In this document: positions 6,266 to 13,145 of the stretch, one piece after another | How the letters are laid out: each line of letters begins with the position of its first letter | How positions within the stretch are numbered: position 1 is the stretch's first letter | Origin: Myxococcales bacterium | Lineage (GTDB): Bacteria; Myxococcota_A; Polyangia; Nannocystales; Nannocystaceae | Direction: 5' to 3' | DNA: 15,232 bases | NCBI GenBank assembly: GCA_020431135.1 | Contig: JAGQIT010000325.1 | Span: 1 to 15,232 of the forward strand | Made by a program: the position numbers and the translations under genes | The notes under the pieces: generated by a model | What the model was told of the DNA's origin: nothing | Databases searched by the model: none | The model's input: only the letters and a program-made list of their open reading frames with translations

Positions 6266-7474
6266 ATGTCGCACTCGCCGCTCCATGACGTCGTGATCGT
6301 CGGCGCTGGGCCGGCGGGCTCGACCGCGGCCAACCTCCTCGCCGCGGCCGGCCGCGACGTCGTCATCGTCGAGCGCGAGGTCTTCCCCCGCTTTCACGTC
6401 GGCGAGTCGCTCCTCCCCTGCGAGGCGCCGCTCTTCGAGCGCCTCGGCGTCACCCCGGACGGCGCCCTCTTCCAGTACAAGGACGGCGCCGAGTTCATCG
6501 ACGAGCGCACCGGCGATCACGTCGTCTACTCCTTTAGCGGCGCCCTCGACGGGACGCCGCGCCACGCCTGGCACGTCGAGCGCGGGCCCTTCGACAAGCT
6601 CCTCGCCGACGCGGCCGCCGAGCGCGGGGCGACGATCCGCTACGGCCGCGCGGTCGACCGCGTCGAGATCCGCGAGAACGAGGTCACGGTCGGCGTCGGC
6701 GACGCGCACCTGCGGGCGCGCTACCTCATCGACGCGAGCGGCCAGGACGCGCTCCTCGCCCGGCAATGGCGGGCCGTCGAGCCCCTCAAGGACCTCGGGC
6801 GCGCCGCGGTCTTCGCCCACTTCGAGGGCCTCGCGCCCGCCGTCCAGGCCGAGCTCGGCGCCCAAGGCTACGTCAAGATCTTCATGATCGAGGACGGCTG
6901 GATCTGGGCGATCCCGCTGGTCGGCGGCCGCCTCAGCGTCGGCGTCGTCAAGTGGCGCGGGAAGATCGACGAGGCCCTGCACGACCGCGAGGTCGCCGCG
7001 TCGCCGCTCCTCCAGCGCCTCACCGCCGGCGCGACCCGCAGGCCGCTGCGGATCCTCGGCAACTTCTCCTTCCGCAACACCCGCTCGCGCGGCCGCCGCT
7101 ACGTCTGCGTCGGCGACTCGGCGTGCTTCCTCGATCCGGTCTTCTCCTCGGGGATCACCCTGGCGATGCTCGGCGCGGAGCGGGTCGCCGACACCCTCAC
7201 CGCGGCGCTCGAGGCCGGCGACGAGGGGCGCGAGGACCTCATGGAGCCCTACGCGGCGCGGATGCGCGGGGCCTACGACATCTTCGAGCAGCTGATCCGC
7301 CGCTTCTACCACTCGCGGATGATCCACAACCTCTTCTTCGCGGAAGAGCCCGATCCGGAGCTGCGCCGCGGGCTGATCTCGGTGCTCGCCGGCGACGTCT
7401 GGCGCGACGACAACGCGTTTCAGGATCTCCTGGTGGCGTCGAAGCGACGCCGGCGTCCGCAGGTCGCAGGGTAG
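6266..7474 (+). CDS. Flavin-dependent halogenase-like FAD enzyme (CmlS/PltA type)
   Basis: A 402-residue FAD protein. The N-terminal Rossmann motif is VIVGAGPAGSTAA (10-22), followed by FPRFHVGESLLP (40-51), a signature of the halogenase group that includes CmlS and PltA. Lys72 (FQYKDGAEF) lies where halogenases carry their catalytic Lys. GWIWAIPL (211-218) contains the halogenase hallmark W-x-W-x-I-P, and GDSACFLDPVFSSGI (283-297) is the second FAD motif. Family knowledge: such enzymes oxidise halide with FADH2 and O2 to HOX, which a Lys relays to an electron-rich aromatic, often on a carrier protein. Inference: the aromatic head group of the adjacent polyene pathway is the substrate. A flavin reductase is not in view. 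Alternatives are a halogenase-derived monooxygenase or saturase of the same fold. It closes the operon and is followed 13 nt later by a palindrome. Confidence 0.82.
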   Translation: MSHSPLHDVVIVGAGPAGSTAANLLAAAGRDVVIVEREVFPRFHVGESLLPCEAPLFERLGVTPDGALFQYKDGAEFIDERTGDHVVYSFSGALDGTPRHAWHVERGPFDKLLADAAAERGATIRYGRAVDRVEIRENEVTVGVGDAHLRARYLIDASGQDALLARQWRAVEPLKDLGRAAVFAHFEGLAPAVQAELGAQGYVKIFMIEDGWIWAIPLVGGRLSVGVVKWRGKIDEALHDREVAASPLLQRLTAGATRRPLRILGNFSFRNTRSRGRRYVCVGDSACFLDPVFSSGITLAMLGAERVADTLTAALEAGDEGREDLMEPYAARMRGAYDIFEQLIRRFYHSRMIHNLFFAEEPDPELRRGLISVLAGDVWRDDNAFQDLLVASKRRRRPQVAG

Positions 7475-7487
7475 GGCGCGGAGCCGG

Positions 7488-7505
7488 CGTGGTCTCGAGG
7501 CCACG
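7488..7505. repeat. Near-perfect palindrome after the halogenase-like gene
   Basis: CGTGGTCTCGAGGCCACG pairs end to end with a single G-T wobble. It lies 13 nt after the stop codon and has no T tract. It shares the core GTGGYCTCGAGGCCAC with the palindrome at 8997-9016, so a transcript-end hairpin or a protein-binding site are the main readings. Confidence 0.55.
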
Positions 7506-7708
7506 ACGACGTCCGCGGCGCCTCTGCAAACGCGAGCGTTCCTCCGACGTCAAACGGACGCCATGCACACAAACGACGCGGTGAAGACCTGCGCCGCTGG
7601 GGCCTGTGACCCACGATCCTCTCGGGGCGCCGCGGGAGGTCGGCAGCCGGCACCATCCAGGCGACCGGCGGCCCCGCTGCGAACCCCGGCCGAGGCCCGC
7701 TGCGGGCG

Positions 7709-7724
7709 CCCGGCACTTGCCGGG
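7709..7724. promoter_or_regulatory. Inverted repeat beside the -35 box, possible operator
   Basis: CCCGGC-acTT-GCCGGG has perfect 6-bp arms and a 4-nt centre. It ends 4 nt before the -35 of the promoter for the 7791 lipoprotein gene. Its position suits an activator or repressor site; that function is inferred. Confidence 0.35.
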
Positions 7725-7728
7725 AAAG

Positions 7729-7757
7729 TTGAATTTTCGCCGCAAAGGCGCTTATCT
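7729..7757 (+). promoter_or_regulatory. Sigma-70-like promoter of the Cys-rich lipoprotein gene
   Basis: TTGAAT (7729-7734) and TTATCT (7752-7757) are spaced by exactly 17 bp in an AT-enriched island of a very GC-rich region. Each matches four of six consensus positions. The predicted 5' UTR of about 27 nt carries a good Shine-Dalgarno. The spacer holds a small CGCC-gcaaa-GGCG inverted repeat. Confidence 0.6.
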
Positions 7758-7778
7758 GGGCACCTATCTCCGTTCGTG

Positions 7779-7783
7779 AAGGA
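7779..7783 (+). promoter_or_regulatory. Ribosome binding site fixing the start at 7791
   Basis: AAGGA is 7 nt upstream of the ATG at 7791. This supports 7791 over the second ATG at 7797 and over the upstream in-frame start at 7563. Confidence 0.65.
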
Positions 7784-7790
7784 CCTCTCC

Positions 7791-8993
7791 ATGCCCATGA
7801 ACTCGCGTCTGCCCCTCCTCCTCGCCTCCGCCGCCCTCGCCTCCCTCAGCCTCGGGGGCTGCCTCAGCGCCGGACCCGTCCCCGAGGGGAACGAGTCCGA
7901 GACGAGCAGCGACTCCGACACCACCACGAGCGGCGAGACGACGACCACCACCGACGGCACGTCGACGACCATGACCTCGACGTCGACGACCATGACCACC
8001 TCGGCGGGGGTCTGCGGCGACGGCAACGTCGACGCCGGCGAGGAGTGTGACGACGGCGCGGGCAACAGCGACGACGCCGCCTGCACCTCGAGCTGCATGA
8101 ACAACGTCTGCGGCGACGGCCTCGTCCTCGGCGGCGTCGAGGAGTGCGACGACGGCAACGAGGTGAACACCGACAACTGCACCGCCGAGTGCAAGGACAA
8201 CGTCTGCGGCGACGGGATCCTCAACGAGGGCGTCGAGATCTGCGACGACGGGGTCAACGACGGCTCCTACGGCGGCTGCATGGCGAACTGCGCCCAGCTC
8301 GGCCCCTACTGCGGCGACACCTTCGTCGACGCCGACAACGAGGAGTGCGACGACCCCGACTTCCACAGCGGCTGCCTCCCCGAGCAGTGCGTGATGGCGA
8401 CGAGCTGCCTCGAGATCAAGAACGCGGTCGCCGAGGCCGACACCGGCATCTACACCATCGCCCCGGCCAAGGAGGGCGTCGCGCCGCTCCAGGTCTGGTG
8501 CGACATGGAGGCCGACGGCGGCGGCTACACGATGGTCAAGGTCAACCACTACCCGGGCAGGAACGCCGCCGAGGCCGAGGCCGTCTGTGACAAGTACGGG
8601 ATGACCCTCTTCGTCCCACGGACCGAAGCGCATCTCGTCGGAGCCTTCAACTTCGCGGTCAACGAGAACCTCGCCCCGCTCGAGTTCCAGGACGTGACTG
8701 CGATCGACGAGTTCCTCTTGATCATGGGCATCTACCCAAAGGTCACGGGCGAGACCTGCCCAGGCGCAGCGCTCAACAGCGTCGACTGCGAGGCCTTCGA
8801 GGCCAACGACGGCGGGCCCTTCTGGGCCTCCAACGCGCCCTTCGAAGGCCAGCCCTCCACGAGCAACTGCGAGGGGTGCTCCGGCCTCTATGGCTTCGAC
8901 GAGAACGGGGCCGTCAACTACATGACCTTCTACGCGATCAAGGGCGGCGGCGAGTCCGAGACCTTCATGTGTCACATCGGCGACAAGCAGTAG
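7791..8993 (+). CDS. Secreted lipoprotein with Myxococcus Cys-rich repeats and fibrinogen-like module
   Basis: A 400-residue precursor. The signal peptide ends in the good lipobox LGGC (Cys24). A Thr/Ser/Asp linker (about residues 30-75) leads to four Cys-rich DUF4215-type repeats (VCGDG...GEECDDG, about residues 76-205), each probably disulfide-bonded. The C-terminal part opens like a fibrinogen-related domain: DTGIYTIAP..., PLQVWCDMEADGGGYTMVKV. It then runs through a Cys-containing region (GETCPGAALNSVDC, NCEGCSGLYGF) and ends MCHIGDKQ. Family knowledge: these repeats occur in outer-surface proteins of myxobacteria, and fibrinogen-like modules often bind carbohydrate. Inference: an outer-membrane-anchored adhesin or lectin. 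It is paralogous to the next gene, which is collinear but has one repeat fewer. It has its own promoter, and a 20-bp palindrome follows the stop by 3 nt. Confidence 0.88.
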   Translation: MPMNSRLPLLLASAALASLSLGGCLSAGPVPEGNESETSSDSDTTTSGETTTTTDGTSTTMTSTSTTMTTSAGVCGDGNVDAGEECDDGAGNSDDAACTSSCMNNVCGDGLVLGGVEECDDGNEVNTDNCTAECKDNVCGDGILNEGVEICDDGVNDGSYGGCMANCAQLGPYCGDTFVDADNEECDDPDFHSGCLPEQCVMATSCLEIKNAVAEADTGIYTIAPAKEGVAPLQVWCDMEADGGGYTMVKVNHYPGRNAAEAEAVCDKYGMTLFVPRTEAHLVGAFNFAVNENLAPLEFQDVTAIDEFLLIMGIYPKVTGETCPGAALNSVDCEAFEANDGGPFWASNAPFEGQPSTSNCEGCSGLYGFDENGAVNYMTFYAIKGGGESETFMCHIGDKQ

Positions 8994-8996
8994 GCG

Positions 8997-9016
8997 CTGT
9001 GGCCTCGAGGCCACAG
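8997..9016. repeat. Perfect 20-bp palindrome after the first Cys-rich lipoprotein gene
   Basis: CTGTGGCCTCGAGGCCACAG is fully self-complementary and starts 3 nt after the stop codon. No T tract follows. As RNA it could form an 8-bp stem with a UCGA loop that protects or terminates the message; as DNA it could be a dimer binding site. It shares its core with 7488-7505. Confidence 0.65.
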
Positions 9017-9058
9017 TGACCCGCCGCAACCTCTATCGGGCGAATCGATCCCCGAATC

Positions 9059-9087
9059 TTGTAATTTCATCGACGCGCGGGGTACAC
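9059..9087 (+). promoter_or_regulatory. Possible promoter of the second Cys-rich lipoprotein gene
   Basis: TTGTAA (9059-9064) resembles the -35 of the paralogue's promoter (TTGTAATTTC against TTGAATTTTC). GTACAC (9082-9087), 17 bp further, is a weak -10. The leader of about 30 nt has no clear Shine-Dalgarno before the ATG at 9124. Confidence 0.3.
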
Positions 9088-9123
9088 ACCCAGCCCGCAC
9101 CTCTTGTCTTTCCTCGAGTTGCA

Positions 9124-10272
<1,149 letters not shown>

Positions 10273-10292
10273 TCTAGCGCACACGCGCACGT

Positions 10293-10326
10293 CGAAAGCC
10301 TCGCGGTCACGGCCGCGGGGCTTTCG
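10293..10326 (+). terminator. Rho-independent-type terminator after the lipoprotein pair
   Basis: The arms CGAAAGCCTCGCGG (10293-10306) and CCGCGGGGCTTTCG (10313-10326) pair over 14 bp with one wobble and a 6-nt loop, followed by ccttggttgg. The T-rich part is short, as is usual at this GC content. It lies 20 nt after the stop codon. Confidence 0.75.
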
Positions 10327-10358
10327 CCTTGGTTGGCGCGGCCGGTGAGGCCGCGATG

Positions 10359-10364
10359 TAGAGT
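10359..10364 (+). promoter_or_regulatory. Possible -10 element of the aminotransferase gene
   Basis: TAGAGT lies 28 nt before the ATG at 10393. The closest -35 candidate, TTGGCG (10333-10338), is 20 bp away, longer than ideal. A purine-rich GGAGAG (10383-10388) could serve as ribosome site. Confidence 0.3.
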
Positions 10365-10392
10365 ACGGACAGGAAAAGAACCGGAGAGCGCG

Positions 10393-11658
10393 ATGAGCCA
10401 GGCCGAACCAAGCGAGCTCTTTCGTCGCCAGCGCGACCATCTCTTCTTCACCTGGAGCGTCCAGTCTCAGGTCGGCCCGCTCGAGATCGTCGACGCCGCC
10501 GGGCCGCGCTTCGCCACCCGCGATCACGGCTGGCTCTGGGACCTCGAGAGCCAGGTCTACAACGTCAGCGCCGGGCACCGGCACCCGCACATCCAGCGGC
10601 GGATGATCGCCCAGATCGAGGCGCTGCCGGCCGCGGCCCCGAACGCGGTCCTGCCGATCCGCGCCGAGCTCGGCGTCCTCCTGCGCCGGCACACCGGGCT
10701 GCACCGCGCCTTCCTGACGACCGGCGGCTCCGAGGCCAACGAGAACGCCGTGAAGATGGCTCGCCTCTACACGGGGCGCTCCAAGGTGATCACGCGGCGG
10801 TCCTCGTATCACGGCGCGACGCTAGCGATCCTCGGGATCGCCGGTGACGATCGCAAGGCGCCGTTCGCCAAGGACCTCGCGCCGGCCCTCCACATCGACG
10901 ATCCCTATCCGGTCCCCGAGGCGGCGGCGGGCGATCCCTCAGCCTGGGTGGCCTCGCTCGAGGCGGTTCTCGAGCGCGAGGGGCCCGAGACCGTAGCGGC
11001 GATCCTCCTCGAGGGCTTCACCGGCGCCAACGGCATGCAGGTGCCGCCTCCCGACTTCTGGCCGCGGGTCCGCGAGCTCTGCGACGCCCACGGGATCCTC
11101 CTGATCGACGACGAGATCTTCTCGGGCTTCGGCCGCACGGGGCGGTGGTTCGCCGTCGATCGCTGGGGTGTCCGTCCGGACATCATGACCATCGGCAAGG
11201 CGCTGACCTCCGGCTACGCGCCGCTCGCCGGCGTCTGCGTCTCGCAGCCGATCGCCGCGCACTTCGACGATCACAAGCTCTGGTGCGGGCTCACGACCTA
11301 CGCCCACCCGGTCTCCTGCGCCGCCGCGGTCGGGGCGATCGAGGTCTACGCCGACGAGGACCTCCCGGGCAACGCGGAGCGGGTCGGCGCGGTCTTCGGC
11401 GAGCACCTCGAGGGGCTGCGCCGCCGCCCGGCGCTGGCGGGGATGATCCGCGACCACCGCGGCTTCGGCCTCATGCGCCTCCTCGAGCTCGATCGTCCGA
11501 CCACGGGCCTCGCCGCGCTCGGCCTCCAGCGCGGGCTCTACATCCCGACGAAGGCGGAGAAGGTGCTGCTGTGCCCGCCGCTGTGCCTGACGGCGGAAGA
11601 GGCAGGAGAGGTCGCCGCGCGCCTCGGCGACACGCTCGTTGCCTTCGCGCGGGCCTAG
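10393..11658 (+). CDS. Class III PLP-dependent aminotransferase, substrate unknown
   Basis: A 421-residue fold-type I enzyme of normal family length. Visible signatures are VSAGHRHPHI near residue 57, the phosphate-binding GGSEAN (111-116), SYHGAT, the LLIDDEIFSGFGRTGRWFA block (Asp240 for the pyridine nitrogen), and MTIGKALTSGYAPLAG with the Schiff-base Lys269. The N-terminal region (HLFFTWSVQSQVGPLEIVDAAGPRF) looks like the omega-amino acid, taurine or diamine aminotransferase group rather than GabT or ArgD proper, but substrate cannot be assigned. The start at 10393 follows GGAGAG; an in-frame extension to 10333 would cover the promoter region and is rejected. It is cytosolic, probably monocistronic, bounded upstream by a terminator and downstream by an inverted repeat shared with a convergent gene. 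Confidence 0.9.
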   Translation: MSQAEPSELFRRQRDHLFFTWSVQSQVGPLEIVDAAGPRFATRDHGWLWDLESQVYNVSAGHRHPHIQRRMIAQIEALPAAAPNAVLPIRAELGVLLRRHTGLHRAFLTTGGSEANENAVKMARLYTGRSKVITRRSSYHGATLAILGIAGDDRKAPFAKDLAPALHIDDPYPVPEAAAGDPSAWVASLEAVLEREGPETVAAILLEGFTGANGMQVPPPDFWPRVRELCDAHGILLIDDEIFSGFGRTGRWFAVDRWGVRPDIMTIGKALTSGYAPLAGVCVSQPIAAHFDDHKLWCGLTTYAHPVSCAAAVGAIEVYADEDLPGNAERVGAVFGEHLEGLRRRPALAGMIRDHRGFGLMRLLELDRPTTGLAALGLQRGLYIPTKAEKVLLCPPLCLTAEEAGEVAARLGDTLVAFARA

Positions 11659-11680
11659 GAGGGTCAGCGTCTCACGAGCT

Positions 11681-11723
11681 GACGCCGCCGGCCGCGTCCA
11701 TCGGGGCGCTGCGCGGCGGCGTC
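11681..11723. terminator. Inverted repeat between convergent genes, probable bidirectional terminator
   Basis: GACGCCGCCG (11681-11690) and CGGCGGCGTC (11714-11723) are perfect 10-bp arms around a 23-nt GC-rich loop that can pair further. A smaller hairpin, GTCAGC with GCTGAC, lies just upstream. Both sit in the 86-bp gap between the aminotransferase gene and the convergent lipoprotein gene. There is no T tract. Confidence 0.5.
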
Positions 11724-11744
11724 ACCTGTCGGTCAGGTCTGTCG

Positions 11745-12143
11745 CTACTCCTGCTCGACGACGCGGGCGTCGATGCAGTCCTCGACCGCGCCGTTGATCA
11801 CGACGTCGATGCAGGTCTCGCCGATGCCGGCGCCGATGAGAACGAAGGACCAGGCCTCGGGCCCCGGCTCGACGTCCATGACCGTGCGGTCCTGCGAGGT
11901 CATCTCGACGGTGTCGGTCTCGATGTAGTCGTTGCGGTTCGCGCTCACCGGCTTGACGTTGATCAGCACGGCCGTGCCGATCTGGATCTGGAAGTCCGTC
12001 GAGTGGATGCTCGCGGCCGCCGGCGGCGTCGTCCCGAGCTCGACCTCGAGGGAGCCGTAGTCGGGCTGACAGGCCGTCGTCGCGGCGAGGAGGCCGAGGC
12101 CGAGGACGAGCGCCGAGGTGCGGGGGATCCGTGTCGTGTGCAT
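11745..12143 (-). CDS. Small Ig-like-domain lipoprotein (132 aa)
   Basis: A 132-residue precursor with signal peptide and candidate lipidation Cys25 (ATTAC). The rest has the strand pattern of one bacterial Ig-like (Big2-type) domain: LEVELGTTP, FQIQIGTAVLINVKPV, VEMTSQDRTVMDV, WSFVLIGAGIGETCIDVVI. Two Cys near the C-terminus (ETCIDVVINGAVEDC) may form a disulfide. The gene starts 3 nt after the stop of the larger Ig-like lipoprotein gene, so the two are an operon and the products may work together on the cell surface. No partner or ligand can be named. The domain call rests on pattern only. Confidence 0.82.
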   Translation of the reverse strand: MHTTRIPRTSALVLGLGLLAATTACQPDYGSLEVELGTTPPAAASIHSTDFQIQIGTAVLINVKPVSANRNDYIETDTVEMTSQDRTVMDVEPGPEAWSFVLIGAGIGETCIDVVINGAVEDCIDARVVEQE

Positions 12144-12146
12144 CGC

Positions 12147-13022
12147 TCAGCCCCCCGTCGTCGTGTCGCCGGTCGTGTCGCCGGTCGTGTCGCCGGTCGT
12201 GCTCGTGTCACCGGTCGTGTCGCCGGTCGTGCTCGTGTCGCCGGTCGTGCTCGTGTCGGTGTCCGTATCCGTCGTCCCGTCGCTGTCGCTAGCGCTGCCC
12301 GACGTCATGCTCGGCGTCACCTTCACCATCACCGACTGGGTGACCTGGCCGACCTTCACGGTGAACTCTGTCGTGCCCTCCGCGACGCCCTGAACGACGA
12401 CGAGGTCGTCCGTGCCGGCGCCGCTGAGCTTGGCCACCGACGTGTCCGCAGAGGTCCACCAGTAGTCGAGCGAGCCGCCGAGGAGCTGGTCCTGCGCGCT
12501 CTGCGGGGAGGCCGTCAGCTTGATCGTCCGCCCGGCCTCGACCTCGACCTGCGGCCCGACCTCGATCTGATCCTGCGAGATGGTCAGGTGGTCGACCGCC
12601 GCGACGCGGATGTGCTTGATGTCGATGACCTCGCTGGCGCCCGAGACCGCGAGGATCGCCGTGTAGCCCTCGGTCATGCCCTTGAAGATCCCGTTGGTCA
12701 GCTCGATGCGCTCGCTCGAGGAGCTCTTTAGGGTCGGCAGCGGGTCGCCGTCGAACTCCTCCTTGTAGGTGTAGTCGAGGCCGAACTCGCCGCGGAGGGC
12801 GACCGCCTGCGGGAAGCTCGTCGCCTGCTGGGCGCCGACGGGGCACAGGGCGTCGCTGGTCCCGGTGCAGCGGTAGATGAACTCGCCGCGGCCGAGCTCG
12901 CCTTCGGAGGTCGGCGGCGGCATGTAGTCGCCGGTGCACGCGAGGGGGAGGAGGAGGCTTGCGAGGGCCGTCACCAGGGCTCTTCGCTCGCCGCGCAATC
13001 TACTTCTAAGTGGGAGCAACAT
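12147..13022 (-). CDS. Ig-like-domain lipoprotein with C-terminal Gly-Asp-Thr repeat tail
   Basis: A 291-residue precursor. The basic n-region and hydrophobic stretch end at LPLAC (Cys29). Two Cys (52 and 60, RCTGTSDALC) may pair. Residues about 75-140 and 145-237 look like two beta-rich Ig-like domains; the second (VEAGRTIKLTASP..., TSADTSVAKLSGAG..., GVAEGTTEFTVKVG) fits the Big2 pattern well. The last 50 residues are low-complexity Ser/Asp then (S/T)TTGDT repeats ending TTTGG. In the neighbouring lipoproteins such sequence sits between lipid anchor and domain; here it is at the extreme C-terminus. The start follows a Shine-Dalgarno AGGA (13033-13030, 7-nt spacing). It is first in a two-gene operon. 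A surface structural role is inferred. Confidence 0.85.
   Translation of the reverse strand: MLLPLRSRLRGERRALVTALASLLLPLACTGDYMPPPTSEGELGRGEFIYRCTGTSDALCPVGAQQATSFPQAVALRGEFGLDYTYKEEFDGDPLPTLKSSSSERIELTNGIFKGMTEGYTAILAVSGASEVIDIKHIRVAAVDHLTISQDQIEVGPQVEVEAGRTIKLTASPQSAQDQLLGGSLDYWWTSADTSVAKLSGAGTDDLVVVQGVAEGTTEFTVKVGQVTQSVMVKVTPSMTSGSASDSDGTTDTDTDTSTTGDTSTTGDTTGDTSTTGDTTGDTTGDTTTGG
12162..12251 (-). repeat. Tandem 12-bp repeat encoding the Gly-Asp-Thr tail
   Basis: Read on the plus strand, six copies of CGTGTCGCCGGT (one with an A change) start at 12162, 12174, 12186, 12204, 12216 and 12234, with the hexamer CGTGCT inserted at 12198, 12228 and 12246. All units are multiples of three, so slippage would change tail length without a frameshift. 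Confidence 0.85.
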
Positions 13023-13042
13023 AAGGAATTCCTAGGATTATG
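13023..13042 (-). promoter_or_regulatory. Start region of the Ig-like lipoprotein operon: RBS and -10-like box
   Basis: On the minus strand CATAAT (13042-13037) matches five of six -10 bases, and AGGA (13033-13030) is 7 nt before the ATG. The two are so close that a transcript from this -10 would begin almost at the AGGA, so they may not both be used. No -35 is visible. Confidence 0.4.
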
Positions 13043-13077
13043 CGACGCTAGCACCGATCGCGGCGACCGACAACGGA

Positions 13078-13104
13078 GCCGCGCGAGCTCGCCCGCGGCG
13101 CGGC
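13078..13104 (-). terminator. Possible terminator of the kinase gene
   Basis: GCCGCGC (13078-13084) and GCGCGGC (13098-13104) are perfect 7-bp arms around a 13-nt loop, 42 nt past the kinase stop codon in the minus direction. There is no T tract and the region is GC-rich, so chance pairing is possible. Confidence 0.3.
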
Positions 13105-13145
13105 CTTCGATCGATTCTCTGCGCTGGCGGTCGCTGGCGCGCCGC

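Larger units (their letters stand above)
7475..7790. other. 316-bp intergenic region with palindrome, hairpin and promoter
   Basis: No convincing gene is present. The in-frame extension of the downstream lipoprotein to 7563 is Arg/Pro-rich and lies upstream of the promoter, so it is not coding. The identifiable elements are a near-palindrome (7488-7505), an inverted repeat (7709-7724), a sigma-70-like promoter (7729-7757) and a ribosome site (7779-7783). The stretch 7510-7700 shows nothing I can name. Confidence 0.6.

Noticed and set aside
5438..7504. 688-codon open frame on the minus strand opposite the dehydratase, ketoreductase and halogenase genes
   Set aside because: Its translation is Asp/Arg/Ala/Val-rich with no motifs and is explained by the high-GC third positions of three well-supported plus-strand genes.
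7563..7790. In-frame N-terminal extension of the first Cys-rich lipoprotein
   Set aside because: It would bury the signal peptide and would start upstream of the promoter at 7729-7757; a Shine-Dalgarno supports 7791.
9016..9123. In-frame GTG extension of the second Cys-rich lipoprotein
   Set aside because: It begins at the end of the palindrome and places an Arg-rich segment before an otherwise perfect signal peptide.
10333..10392. Upstream in-frame ATG-like start of the aminotransferase
   Set aside because: It overlaps the -10-like region and lacks a ribosome site; GGAGAG precedes the ATG at 10393.
12162..12251. CRISPR-like or minisatellite array
   Set aside because: Units are 12 bp with no unique spacers, in frame within a coding region; it is a protein linker repeat.
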